A DNA stretch of 20,034 nt from a virus, in the IMG/VR virus record IMGVR_UViG_3300031787_001060, positions 1-20,034 of that record, one strand, 5' to 3'. The position numbers and the translations under genes were made by a program. The notes beneath the pieces are model-generated. The model was not told the origin of the DNA, ran no database searches, and worked only from the letters and a program-made list of their open reading frames with translations. Numbering within the stretch: position 1 is the stretch's first letter; every line of letters starts with the position of its first letter. This document shows, piece after piece, positions 6,496-13,481 of this stretch.

Positions 6496-7569
6496 TTATT
6501 GTTTCGTTGCGGTCAAAACGCCGTTGGTGTCGATGGTCACGGTCCAAAGATCGTCGGCACTGTCCTTGAGCGTAAAGCTCGAGCCGCCCGCGATGGTCGG
6601 CGTGGAGCCGGAGCTAATGATGTCGTTGCCGAGGACGGCGGTTCCTTGGAAAGTCTGGCGGAGCGTTCCGTTTGTGATCTGCGCCTCGATGGTAACTTCG
6701 GTCGTCCCAGCGTTTGCCAGATTGGCGATTTCCACCGTATTGAGGTTCAGTTGCCCAGTGAGTCCAGGCGCACCGGACAGCGTGCTGGCCGTAATGGCGA
6801 CTGTTGGCATGTCGGCACCTGCGTAGCTGCCGCCATAAGTCAGATAGTAATCGGTCGGCGATCCTTGCGCGGTGATGTTTTGCGTCGAAGCGCCTGCCGC
6901 AGTGGCTAAAGCTACAGCAATATCGGCTGGCTCACTGCCTGCCTCCAGCGGTGCCGTTGTGTAAGCCGGGACTACGGCAGTCCCTCCGCCCGAGGCTACG
7001 GACACGGTCATGGCCGCGCCGCCCGCTGTTGTGGCAATGCGGAATTGATCGCGGGTGCGGTCGCGGACAAAATAGACGCTGCCGTTGGAAAAGCCGCTGG
7101 GGGTGGAGAATCCGGTGAGTGTGACTGACTGTCCGTCGAGCAGGGCGTGATAGGCCGCTGTGAAGATGCTCGAGCTGACGGAGGAAACTGTGACGTTGCG
7201 TGTCGGCAAAACGAGCGAATAATAGCCGCTGACGGGTTCGTTTGAAATTTGGACGCGCTGTATCTCGGTGGTTCCGCTGCCGCCCGTGATGGAAACGGAC
7301 GGCGTGATGGTCACAGCCGTGGACAACGCCGAGAAGCTCGTCAACGTAGCTGCTGGCGTCCCCGCCCCCACAGCAAATGTGGCCGTGATGCCAGAGTAGG
7401 TTAAAAAGCGATAAGGCCGCGCAAAGTCCCCGGTAGGCTCCACAAAATAGAGATTGATGCTCTCAATGTCGTCCTCAAACACCGTCAAGGCGCTCGCGGG
7501 AAGGGTCGAATCCGGCGAGGCGACAAACGACCGGGAAACTGTGTCGATATAGAGCTTACGGGCCTGCAT
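6496..7569 (-). CDS. Phage tail structural protein, beta-rich
   Basis: A 357-residue protein with the opening MQARKLYIDTVSRSFV, followed by SALTVFEDDIESINLYFVEPTGD and a long Thr/Ser/Gly/Ala-rich beta region. A segment around residues 130-200 (AAYHALLDGQSVTLTGFSTPSG then VYFVRDRTRDQFRIATTAGG) is the kind of small repeat domain found in tail and baseplate proteins of marine and soil phages. It ends SSFTLKDSADDLWTVTIDTNGVLTATKQ. Position among the tail-tip genes supports a virion role, perhaps a baseplate adaptor. ATG 7569 has a hairpin against it and TTGACA 16 nt upstream. The next gene starts 5 nt after its stop. Confidence 0.65.
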   Translation of the reverse strand: MQARKLYIDTVSRSFVASPDSTLPASALTVFEDDIESINLYFVEPTGDFARPYRFLTYSGITATFAVGAGTPAATLTSFSALSTAVTITPSVSITGGSGTTEIQRVQISNEPVSGYYSLVLPTRNVTVSSVSSSIFTAAYHALLDGQSVTLTGFSTPSGFSNGSVYFVRDRTRDQFRIATTAGGAAMTVSVASGGGTAVVPAYTTAPLEAGSEPADIAVALATAAGASTQNITAQGSPTDYYLTYGGSYAGADMPTVAITASTLSGAPGLTGQLNLNTVEIANLANAGTTEVTIEAQITNGTLRQTFQGTAVLGNDIISSGSTPTIAGGSSFTLKDSADDLWTVTIDTNGVLTATKQ

Positions 7570-7585
7570 CCTTGCCGATGCAAGG
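7570..7585 (-). other. Hairpin touching the start codon of the 7569 gene
   Basis: On the minus strand CCTTGC-ATCG-GCAAGG forms a perfect 6-bp stem that ends at the base immediately before the ATG at 7569. The AAGG inside it is too close to the ATG to serve as an SD. It also sits directly downstream of the TTGACA element at 7586-7591. It could limit or position initiation. Confidence 0.4.
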
Positions 7586-7591
7586 TGTCAA
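7586..7591 (-). promoter_or_regulatory. TTGACA element, gene at 7569
   Basis: TTTGACACC on the minus strand, 16 nt before ATG 7569, with a perfect hairpin filling the gap between element and start. Confidence 0.5.
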
Positions 7592-7602
7592 AGGGGCGGG
7601 CG

Positions 7603-7821
7603 TTAGGCTTGGTCGGCGCGGTCGCAGCACCCGGACAGGCGCGGGCGGTTGGTCGGGTGGCTTTGTTCAAGGCGCGCGAAAAGCGCGGCGGCGAATTCGG
7701 GCGTATTTTCGCCAGCCGCACAGCACTTTCGGCAGGTGCCCGTGGAAGGACGCCCGCCGTAAAGCGCCAAGGCGCAGCGGTTGGTGTCTTTATCTATGGC
7801 CGTGGCGTGAGAGCAGTTCAC
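7603..7821 (-). CDS. Small cysteine-rich protein (GTG start)
   Basis: A 72-residue protein starting at GTG 7821, which overlaps the preceding stop as GTGA, implying coupling. Its sequence has the look of small phage cysteine-motif proteins: NCSHATAIDKDTNRCALALYGGRPSTGTCRKCC, followed by a helical part ending LSGCCDRADQA. The YGGRPS-x-G-(T/V)-C-x-x-C type motif is one I have seen repeatedly in short phage proteins; that recognition is from memory. With the upstream gene's cysteine cluster it may form a metal-binding pair. Other frames here are longer but lack such a pattern. Confidence 0.6.
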   Translation of the reverse strand: MNCSHATAIDKDTNRCALALYGGRPSTGTCRKCCAAGENTPEFAAALFARLEQSHPTNRPRLSGCCDRADQA

Positions 7822-8507
7822 GAAATGGTGATGTTTTCGATGTCTACAAAATTGGAGGTGTAAGCACCTGTGGGCGTGTCGCTTGCTCGATAAGCATACA
7901 AAACGTCAAATGAACCGCTTGATAATTCCCATCGGCAGTTTTGAGCGTTGAAAAACAGCGCAAATCCGTCATCGAAATATTGAACGCCCTGATCCTTTGA
8001 TCCGAGCCAGCCGCATTGGCCAATGGCACCCGCAAAAAGAATTTCGTCAGAAACAATGCCGATAAGTCCCTCGTTGCCGGACGTGTTAACGTAAGAAAGT
8101 GTGGCCGTGATTTCTACAACAGTTGGCGGGTCTGGCAGCGGGTCAATAATCCAATCGAAGGCCAGCGCATAGGATGTGGCCAAAGCCGCAGCAACATTGG
8201 CCGTTCCGCCTCCGGTCGCCAAGCCAAGGCAGTCCCGCTCGGTTCGGACGCCGTTGCGATACACGGCCCACACTCCACTTTCCAAAATTACGCCGTTCTC
8301 GGTGTCGCCGAAACTGGTTCCCGATCCCGACAGGGTGTCCCCGTAAAACTCCACGGCCTCGGGGCCGACTCCGCAGGAAGCAGGATAGACGCAGCATTGC
8401 TGGCCGCTCTCGCAACAGGAACAACTGACCCGGCGATCCTCCCCCACCAGTTTGGTCACCACCTTGCGGTTGCCCTCTTGGTCAACGACCGTTACGATGG
8501 TGGGCAT
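7818..8507 (-). CDS. Cysteine-cluster tail protein of unknown function
   Basis: A 229-residue protein opening with two strands (MPTIVTVVDQEGNRKVVTKLV), then a dense cysteine cluster at about residues 29-45 (SCSCCESGQQCCVYPASCG), followed by a beta-rich region (GVWAVYRNGVRTERDCLGL; VVEITATLSYVNTSG; ALFFNAQNCRWELSSG). The cluster suggests metal binding or disulphides in the virion; tail tips are known to hold metal centres in some siphophages. It has one of the few good SDs here (GAGGAAT, about 8 nt before the ATG). Its stop overlaps a GTG start of the next gene (GTGA). No family recognised. Confidence 0.65.
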   Translation of the reverse strand: MPTIVTVVDQEGNRKVVTKLVGEDRRVSCSCCESGQQCCVYPASCGVGPEAVEFYGDTLSGSGTSFGDTENGVILESGVWAVYRNGVRTERDCLGLATGGGTANVAAALATSYALAFDWIIDPLPDPPTVVEITATLSYVNTSGNEGLIGIVSDEILFAGAIGQCGWLGSKDQGVQYFDDGFALFFNAQNCRWELSSGSFDVLYAYRASDTPTGAYTSNFVDIENITIS

Positions 8508-8510
8508 TGA

Positions 8511-8798
8511 TTATTCCTCGCAGTCCTGCGTAGCGATCCACTGAATAGCCCCGTCAATCGCGCCAAGCACATGCGTTCCGGTGCTCGGCGGCTCGGGCAG
8601 GATGCGCGTAATGCGGGTGCCGTCCTTGGTATATTCCAGATCGTAAAGTCTCGGCTCCTCGTTGCTTTCCAGCAACGTGGTCATCTTGAAGTTTTCATCA
8701 AGGTGAATGGCCTTGATGACGAGCGGATAATCCAGCTTGCCCGGTGCAGGCTTGTTTTTCTTCAGCCGTTCAAATTCGTGAAGTTCGGGCAGGGCCAT
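8511..8798 (-). CDS. Small hypothetical tail protein
   Basis: A 95-residue protein encoded between two tail genes, 1 nt after the preceding stop (TAA A ATG). It opens MALPELHEFERLKKNKP and then contains a plausible beta sheet: YPLVIKAIHLDENFKMTTLLES, PRLYDLEYTKDGTRITRIL. It ends acidic, with an Asp-Cys-Glu-Glu tail. The stop is 3 nt before the next start and its last codons (GAG GAA) provide the GAGGAAT SD of the next gene, so the two are linked in translation. Function unknown; tail-tip assembly is likely from context. Confidence 0.6.
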   Translation of the reverse strand: MALPELHEFERLKKNKPAPGKLDYPLVIKAIHLDENFKMTTLLESNEEPRLYDLEYTKDGTRITRILPEPPSTGTHVLGAIDGAIQWIATQDCEE

Positions 8799-8799
8799 T

Positions 8800-9531
8800 T
8801 TAGAAGAAAAGCTCGCGGTTCACAATTTTGACCGAAGGCGTCACGTATTCGTATTTGTCCGAACTCGCCGCTGGCAAATAGACGCCCGCGCGTTTGGCGC
8901 TTCGCCTTGTGTCGGAGTAAACGCGAATATACTTGCGGGTGAACACTTGCGACAAATCGTCGAGGATTGATCCGCCAAAGGCAAAATTTGCCCTTGTCGG
9001 CGTATAGAAATCCCTGACATCCAGCGTGGGCAACTTGGCTGATGAAGATTCTCCGATTTGCACAAATTCAAAAGTGTGTTTGATAAAATCGCCGCGCACA
9101 TTGAGCATCGTCCCGTCCAGAATTGGCAGCCCTTCAGAAGATGGAATCAAGCTTTCAAGCACATTGTCGAAGGCGCTCACAAAGACTTCCGGCTCGCGTG
9201 TCGTTGTTAAAAAATAACCACGAAAGCCCGCCCGCTTCAGCCCGCTCACATACTCAGCATTGACGGTGACCAGCCCGTTGGCGCGGCTGATGGAGCGTTG
9301 GGTCATGTAAAGGTTGTTGGTCAGCATTTCCGCGCGGTTGACCACGGTCGGCCAGATCGGCGGCGGCGCATCGACGAAGAACATGCGGTCGATCTGATAT
9401 TGCTTGCTGGCGGGCAGGGCGTATTCGATTTGGACGTTTACCAAGCCGTTGACCTGTTCCTGCGCGGTTTGCCCGGACAGCACGATTCCGCGTGTATTCC
9501 ATTCGGATGATCCTATGACGGTGGCGGGCAT
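8800..9531 (-). CDS. Putative distal tail / minor tail protein
   Basis: A 243-residue protein starting 3 nt after the tape measure stop (TAA ACC ATG). In siphophages the gene after the tape measure usually encodes the distal tail protein or a tail-tip hub component. It is beta-rich with the opening MPATVIGSSEWNTRGIVLSG, a repeated two-strand theme (LVNVQIEYALPASKQYQID and LVTVNAEYVSGLKRAGFRG), then EFVQIGESSSAKLP and a C-terminal VTPSVKIVNRELFF. The internal NGLV-V-V/A-EY resemblance may be an ancient duplication. No diagnostic motif allows a firm family call. Confidence 0.5.
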   Translation of the reverse strand: MPATVIGSSEWNTRGIVLSGQTAQEQVNGLVNVQIEYALPASKQYQIDRMFFVDAPPPIWPTVVNRAEMLTNNLYMTQRSISRANGLVTVNAEYVSGLKRAGFRGYFLTTTREPEVFVSAFDNVLESLIPSSEGLPILDGTMLNVRGDFIKHTFEFVQIGESSSAKLPTLDVRDFYTPTRANFAFGGSILDDLSQVFTRKYIRVYSDTRRSAKRAGVYLPAASSDKYEYVTPSVKIVNRELFF

Positions 9532-9534
9532 GGT

Positions 9535-11556
9535 TTAGGCAATGGCGCTTTGCGGCAGTTTCTTGTTCAGTTCCTCGAGGATGCCTTTGATCGACTCGAC
9601 CACGCCTTGAAGCGGGTTGTCCCCGCCTCCACCGCCTCCGCGCGGAGCGTTCTTTTGGCGCATGGCTTCCTCCTCGGCGGCTCGCTCTTCGGGGGTTTTG
9701 GCTTGGGTCTTTGGGTTGATTCCGTATTTTTCGGCAAGTCGTTTTTCTTCTTCGGCAATGCGACGATCTATTCGTCCGCGCAACCTTTCCGCCGCACCAA
9801 ACATGCCCCGCTCCTCAAACCGATCCGCCCTGTCTGCTGCGCCTCGGTTTTTGTTTTCCATGCGCGCCAGGTCTGCTCGGATTCCGGCGGCTGTTTTGTC
9901 TACGCTGAAACGCTCTTTGTTGCGCTCAATGGCCAGCCCCGTTTTGCTTAACTTTTGGGATTCCGGCTCAAAACTCACGGACCTTTCACCGCGCTCTCGC
10001 AGGGCGCGACCGAAATCGGTTGATGGGTCGAATGGCCTTGCTTCGCGCACGCCTCCTCCTCGAGGAGCGTTTTTTGCGCGAGCCTCGGCTTCCTCTCTAG
10101 AAATACGCTCGGAATCGGTTTCTTTTGCCTGCTCAACGCGCTCTTGTGAAACTTTTGGATCGACAGTTTCAGACGCCTGCCCGGCGGCGGCCACATTGGC
10201 TGCCAACTGAGCCGACAAAGTTTCCGCTTCGGCAAGGCGGTCGCGCATGTCGATCAGGGGATTCGCAGCGTTGGCGGCGTAGGAATCGGCAAATTGCTTG
10301 GGCATCTCAGCCATAATGCCGCCCCACTCGCTTTTGAGATTTTCGGCCTCATAGTGCATGATGTTGCTGATGTCTGTAATGGCTTGCTCGGCTTCTTTCT
10401 GTGCGCCCCGAACGGCTTCAGCCGCCGCCCCCATAAAAGGAATGTTTTCCAGCACCCCGGCAATGGATTCGAAAATCCCCGAGGCAAGTTTGGCGCCCAA
10501 CATATCAAACGATCCGCGAATGAATGCCATTGTCGTTGAGTTTGGCGCAAACAAAGACTGAAGGGCTTGGCCCATTGTTTGCATCGCGGCCATTCCTGCG
10601 GCAACAATCTCGTTGATGGCATTAAGCGCGGTGTTTTTCGCGGCCATGAACATCAGCGAAAGCCCCTCTGCAAAATTGCCCGAAGTGATTGCCTTGATGG
10701 CGATTTCAATCTGGGCCAGCGCGTCTTTTAATTTGAAAGTTTCCGCGATCCAGTTAACCGTGGCGGCGGCGTATTCGGAAAGCTTGGCCCCAAACCCGGC
10801 CGCGTCGATGTTGGCCAGCCGGGTGCTGAGATCAACCAATGCTGGCGCTACCTGCTCAAGTAGTCCTGCGGCAAACTCTTTGCCCTTTTCGCCGATGGCG
10901 GCGAAGTTGTCGCCGATTGTGTCGAAGGACGCCGTGACGCGGTCCATGACTTGCGGCGTGCTGCCGAGTTGTTTGCGCGCAATATCCAGTTCCACGCCCA
11001 TGGCGCGGAGCAGTGGCAGGAGTTCGCCGCCACTGCGGCCGAGCAGCTGCATGGCAATGGCGCTGCGGTCGGAGTCGTTGCCGACGCCTTGCAATGCGCG
11101 GGCCACGGCTTGAAGTTGCTCGGTCGGGGTCAGGTCTTTGAGGCGCTCAAGATTTAACCCCAATTTGCCAAAGGCTTCGGATTGCTCTTTGCCGCCCTCG
11201 CCCGCCTCAACGATGGCGCGCTGAAGGCGGTTGATGGTCGGGCCAACGGCCTCGGCACCTGCGCCAGCGTTTTCAAAGGCTCGTTGCAAGATGGCGAGGT
11301 TGCCCGCCGTCTCGCCCGTGCGGGCGGAAAGGTCATTAAGCTGGCCGCCCATAGCGATGGCGGCATTAAAAGATTGGGCCGCCGCCCGGATGCCGATGAA
11401 GGCTGCGCCAATTCCCACTACGGCGGCAGCAATCTTCCCAAAGTGGCGACTGATGCCAGCACTGGCAGAAGCGGCCATGCTTTGCAGTGCCTTTGCCCCG
11501 CTATCAAAGCCAGCGGTGTTGAGCGAGGCGTTAAACCTGATTGCTTCCCCTGCCAT
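9535..11556 (-). CDS. Tail tape measure protein
   Basis: The 673-residue tape measure sets tail length and is ejected with the DNA. The N-terminus (AIRFNASLNTAGFDSGAKAL) is a common tape-measure opening, followed by a hydrophobic segment at residues 41-60 (KIAAAVVGIGAAFIGIRAAA). Next comes the characteristic block LNDLSARTGETAGNLAILQRAFENAG, then QAVARALQGVGNDSDRSAIAMQLLGRSGGELLPLL, both typical of siphophage tape measures. The middle is Ala-rich and helical. From about residue 480 the protein is charged and low in hydrophobics, with two copies of KNAPRGGG at about 495 and 635. By the usual 0.15 nm per residue, the tail would be about 100 nm (inference). Start ATG 11556 lies 18 nt after the upstream stop, with TTGACA 16 nt away. 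Confidence 0.92.
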   Translation of the reverse strand: MAGEAIRFNASLNTAGFDSGAKALQSMAASASAGISRHFGKIAAAVVGIGAAFIGIRAAAQSFNAAIAMGGQLNDLSARTGETAGNLAILQRAFENAGAGAEAVGPTINRLQRAIVEAGEGGKEQSEAFGKLGLNLERLKDLTPTEQLQAVARALQGVGNDSDRSAIAMQLLGRSGGELLPLLRAMGVELDIARKQLGSTPQVMDRVTASFDTIGDNFAAIGEKGKEFAAGLLEQVAPALVDLSTRLANIDAAGFGAKLSEYAAATVNWIAETFKLKDALAQIEIAIKAITSGNFAEGLSLMFMAAKNTALNAINEIVAAGMAAMQTMGQALQSLFAPNSTTMAFIRGSFDMLGAKLASGIFESIAGVLENIPFMGAAAEAVRGAQKEAEQAITDISNIMHYEAENLKSEWGGIMAEMPKQFADSYAANAANPLIDMRDRLAEAETLSAQLAANVAAAGQASETVDPKVSQERVEQAKETDSERISREEAEARAKNAPRGGGVREARPFDPSTDFGRALRERGERSVSFEPESQKLSKTGLAIERNKERFSVDKTAAGIRADLARMENKNRGAADRADRFEERGMFGAAERLRGRIDRRIAEEEKRLAEKYGINPKTQAKTPEERAAEEEAMRQKNAPRGGGGGGDNPLQGVVESIKGILEELNKKLPQSAIA

Positions 11557-11572
11557 TTGTTTGGCTTGAGGG

Positions 11573-11578
11573 TGTCAA
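11573..11578 (-). promoter_or_regulatory. TTGACA element, tape measure gene
   Basis: CTTGACACC on the minus strand, 16 nt before ATG 11556. The upstream gene's TGA stop is inside it. Confidence 0.5.
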
Positions 11579-12333
11579 GAGGTAGAGGCCATGCCGGGAT
11601 AGCGGTCGATGGTTTTTTTAATTTTGCCGCTTGCGGCGAGTTTTACGGCCCGGCTGAAATAGTTGGCGCGAGCGTTAAGCGCCTTGCGGAATGCGGTGCC
11701 CGCCTGCGCCCAACGGTTGAGGTATCCGAGGTTGTTGACGAAGCCGACCTCGTATTTGTTGCCGCTGCCACGGCTGGTTAGCTCGATCAATTCGCGCATT
11801 TCGCCCTTTTTGTGGTGCGCCGAGCTTCGCAGGTATGCTGGCGCTTTGACCGGAATGCCCAGCCCTTCGCCGATTTTGACGAACATGGAGGCGGCCAGCC
11901 CGCGCGCTTTTAGCTTCTGCGGCAGGCGCTTGGCGCGTTGCTCCTGTATCTGCCGCCACAGCCATGCCGGGTAGGCTTTGGGTTGGTTGCTGCGGCTGAA
12001 GTAATAAACGAGCTTGCCGTTTTTGGCCTGTGAACGACGTTGCGCTGCGCGCTGCTGTGCGCGCTGTATTTCGGCGGCTGAGTATTGCTTGCCCGTGCGC
12101 GTTTCGGGGCCAGAGTAATTGAAGTCGTAGCGCGCACCGGGTTGCTTTTCGTGGTTGGCGGTAATGCTTTTCACCGTGGCTTTTTTCGTGCCGCGCACGG
12201 CGCTGGCCAGCACGGCGCTTAGTTCGGCCTTCATCACCGTCTCGAAGTCTTTGCCGCTTATTTTCCGCAACTCCGTAAGGGCGGAATGGAAGCGCCTAGC
12301 AGCTTTTTCGTCGGGCGTGACCTTGACTTGCAC
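11575..12333 (-). CDS. Basic minor tail protein of unknown function
   Basis: A 252-residue, strongly basic protein lying between the tail chaperone and the tape measure. It starts at GTG 12333 (VQVKVTPDEKAARRFHSAL), 1 nt after the chaperone fusion stop, so it is probably translated by coupling. Visible regions are an N-terminal helix, a Gln/Arg-rich segment (EIQRAQQRAAQRRSQAKNG), a Trp-containing segment (AYPAWLWRQIQEQRAKRLPQK) and a C-terminal ARANYFSRAVKLAASGKIKK. I do not recognise a family. Lambda-like phages rarely have a gene at this place, so it may be a minor tail or tape-measure-associated protein. Confidence 0.6.
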   Translation of the reverse strand: MQVKVTPDEKAARRFHSALTELRKISGKDFETVMKAELSAVLASAVRGTKKATVKSITANHEKQPGARYDFNYSGPETRTGKQYSAAEIQRAQQRAAQRRSQAKNGKLVYYFSRSNQPKAYPAWLWRQIQEQRAKRLPQKLKARGLAASMFVKIGEGLGIPVKAPAYLRSSAHHKKGEMRELIELTSRGSGNKYEVGFVNNLGYLNRWAQAGTAFRKALNARANYFSRAVKLAASGKIKKTIDRYPGMASTS

Positions 12334-12334
12334 A

Positions 12335-12960
12335 CTAAAGGCCGCCTGTCAGCGCATCCTCAAGCAGTGCGTCAATGTCTTTGGCTCCGCGTGTGCCGCT
12401 ATCGACCCACCTTGGATGTTGACCGCCGATGATGTCGTCCCACAAAAGCATCTGATTGAGCGCGGCCAGCGGCAAATGCCAGATAGCCTGCTCAATGCTA
12501 ATGCCGTATTTGGCCACGCGGGCGGCAAGGCAGAGTTGCCACGCCGGGCGGGCCTTTAGGCTTTTGGGGCGTCAGTTCCCTGAGAATCTGCCGCAGTGGA
12601 CTGCGTGATCGTGGCGGCAACCCGCTCCATCTGGCTGGTAATCCAAGGGGTAAAGGCGAACATATCGGCTGGCGCGCGAGCGTCCATCCACTCGTAAATG
12701 TCGGCCTTGAGGTCATCAATGGTCGCAATACGACGTCGGATGTCGATGATCGGCATGGAGTGGAGGTAGACGAAAGAATAAACAGCGAAAGCGTAGTCGC
12801 CGTCAGGTTCCCCCGTCACAAAACTGTTTTTCAGCCGGGTCAGCAGGCTCCATGTCGCTGCGGTAACTGGCCGAAGCGTGATGCCGTTGATTTGTTCGTC
12901 GCCAGCAAGGGCAGATACCTCAAGCAGCGTTTCTCTTTTTTCGGGATCTATATCGTGCAT
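12335..12960 (-). CDS. Tail assembly chaperone, -1 frameshift form (gpGT-like)
   Basis: The long form is made by a -1 ribosomal frameshift at CCCAAAA (plus-strand 12562-12568). In the zero frame this reads GCC CCA AAA GCC TAA, which matches the X XXY YYZ rule exactly. After slipping, translation continues as AGC CTA AAG ... (SLKARPAWQLCLAARV) and runs without a stop into AKYGISIEQAIWHLPLAALNQMLLWDD, ending at 12335. This gives about 208 residues, of which 75 come from the second frame. The second part has no independent good start: GTG 12517 is in frame but lacks an RBS. In lambda the T part recruits the tube protein while the G part binds the tape measure. The next gene's GTG begins 1 nt after its stop. 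Confidence 0.82.
12556..12960 (-). CDS. Tail assembly chaperone, short form (gpG-like)
   Basis: The 134-residue zero-frame product of the tail assembly chaperone locus. It begins MHDIDPEKRETLLEVSALAGDEQINGITLRPVTAATWSLL and continues with helices around YAFAVYSFVYLHSMPI and IYEWMDARAPADMFAF, ending TDAPKA. Its position just upstream of the tape measure (one gene between), its length and the frameshift at its 3' end fit lambda gpG-type chaperones, which coat the tape measure before tube polymerisation. The stop TAA is one codon after the slippery site. ATG 12960 has TTGACA 16 nt upstream and no SD. Confidence 0.8.
   Translation of the reverse strand: MHDIDPEKRETLLEVSALAGDEQINGITLRPVTAATWSLLTRLKNSFVTGEPDGDYAFAVYSFVYLHSMPIIDIRRRIATIDDLKADIYEWMDARAPADMFAFTPWITSQMERVAATITQSTAADSQGTDAPKA
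12562..12568 (-). other. -1 frameshift slippery heptamer CCCAAAA
   Basis: The minus strand reads C CCA AAA in the zero frame, followed by GCC TAA. Both tRNAs can re-pair after a one-base backward slip (CCA to CCC, AAA to AAA). The new frame is open to 12335. GC-rich sequence downstream could form a stimulatory structure, which I did not resolve. Confidence 0.8.
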
Positions 12961-12975
12961 ATCGCCCGATCGCCG

Positions 12976-13014
12976 CTGTCAAAGCAAACAGGGCGGCCCG
13001 TGAGGACCGCCCTG
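12976..13014 (-). terminator. Terminator-like hairpin before tail assembly chaperone
   Basis: An 8-bp stem (12989-12996 CAGGGCGG with 13007-13014 CCGCCCTG) encloses a 10-nt loop that can pair further (CC with GG). On the minus strand it is followed by TTTGCTTTG. It sits 30 nt past the stop at 13044 and just before the chaperone gene. The U-rich tail is interrupted, so termination may be partial. The TTGACA element at 12977-12982 lies within the tail. Confidence 0.6.
12977..12982 (-). promoter_or_regulatory. TTGACA element, tail assembly chaperone gene
   Basis: TTTGACAGC on the minus strand, 16 nt before ATG 12960, in the U-rich tail of the preceding hairpin. No SD follows it. Confidence 0.5.
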
Positions 13015-13043
13015 CCGAGCGACACACATAGTCCAAGCCAAAG

Positions 13044-13445
13044 TTACATGATAAGCTGGGCCAAATCCCGCTTGGTCGTGGCGTCGAGATGCTTGTCGGC
13101 CAGCATGACCCCGCCCTGCGGGAGGTTTACCAAAACAAGCTGGCGGGTCTTCTTGAAGATTACGTCAAGGAAAAGCTCGCGGTTGAACAGCGAGGCCCGC
13201 GCGCCGGGAAGGTCGGGAAGCTGGTCGCGCAGAGCTTCACAAGCGTCTTGGCCCTCGATGACGGCTTGCACGATGGCGGCTGTGCTAACGCCGTTGGCCC
13301 CTTCGCAGCGAAACCAGTAGTGAACCGTCTCCTTGCCCTTGTGGATGACGCGCGAAATCGGGTCTTGCTGCCGAAGCTCCACGCCAACGGTGGCGAGGCA
13401 CGAAGCGACCTTGGTGTCGGTGGTAGCGAAGTATGGTTCCTGCAT
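13044..13445 (-). CDS. DUF5659-like hypothetical protein in tail module
   Basis: A 133-residue protein. The first 48 residues (YFATTDTKVASCLATVGVELRQ... then HKGKETVHYWFRCEG) resemble the small DUF5659-type domain, in which a T(S/T)D-x-x-A-x-x-L start is followed by a second strand pair ending in W/F-x-F. This match is from memory and tentative. The rest is helical with a basic stretch FLDVIFKKTRQLVLVNLP and ends KRDLAQLIM. It lies between the possible tail tube and the tail assembly chaperone, and is flanked by hairpins on both sides (13462-13475 and 12989-13014), so it may be expressed as its own unit. Role in the virion is unknown. Confidence 0.55.
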   Translation of the reverse strand: MQEPYFATTDTKVASCLATVGVELRQQDPISRVIHKGKETVHYWFRCEGANGVSTAAIVQAVIEGQDACEALRDQLPDLPGARASLFNRELFLDVIFKKTRQLVLVNLPQGGVMLADKHLDATTKRDLAQLIM

Positions 13446-13461
13446 AATCTCTAATCTCTAA

Positions 13462-13475
13462 GCGCCCGAAGGCGC
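13462..13475 (-). other. UUCG tetraloop hairpin before gene at 13445
   Basis: On the minus strand GCGCC-TTCG-GGCGC forms a 5-bp stem with a stable C(UUCG)G loop. It lies between the stop at 13482 and the ATG at 13445. It is followed by TTAGAGATTAGAGATT and then the ATG, which includes a tandem AGAGATT. There is no long T-tract, so this is more likely an RNA-stability or translation element than a terminator. Confidence 0.4.
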
Positions 13476-13481
13476 GGGGCG

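Noticed and set aside
7485-7721. Minus-strand frame bridging two tail genes
   Set aside because: It overlaps two better-supported genes, has no coupling to either and a Pro/Arg-rich sequence.
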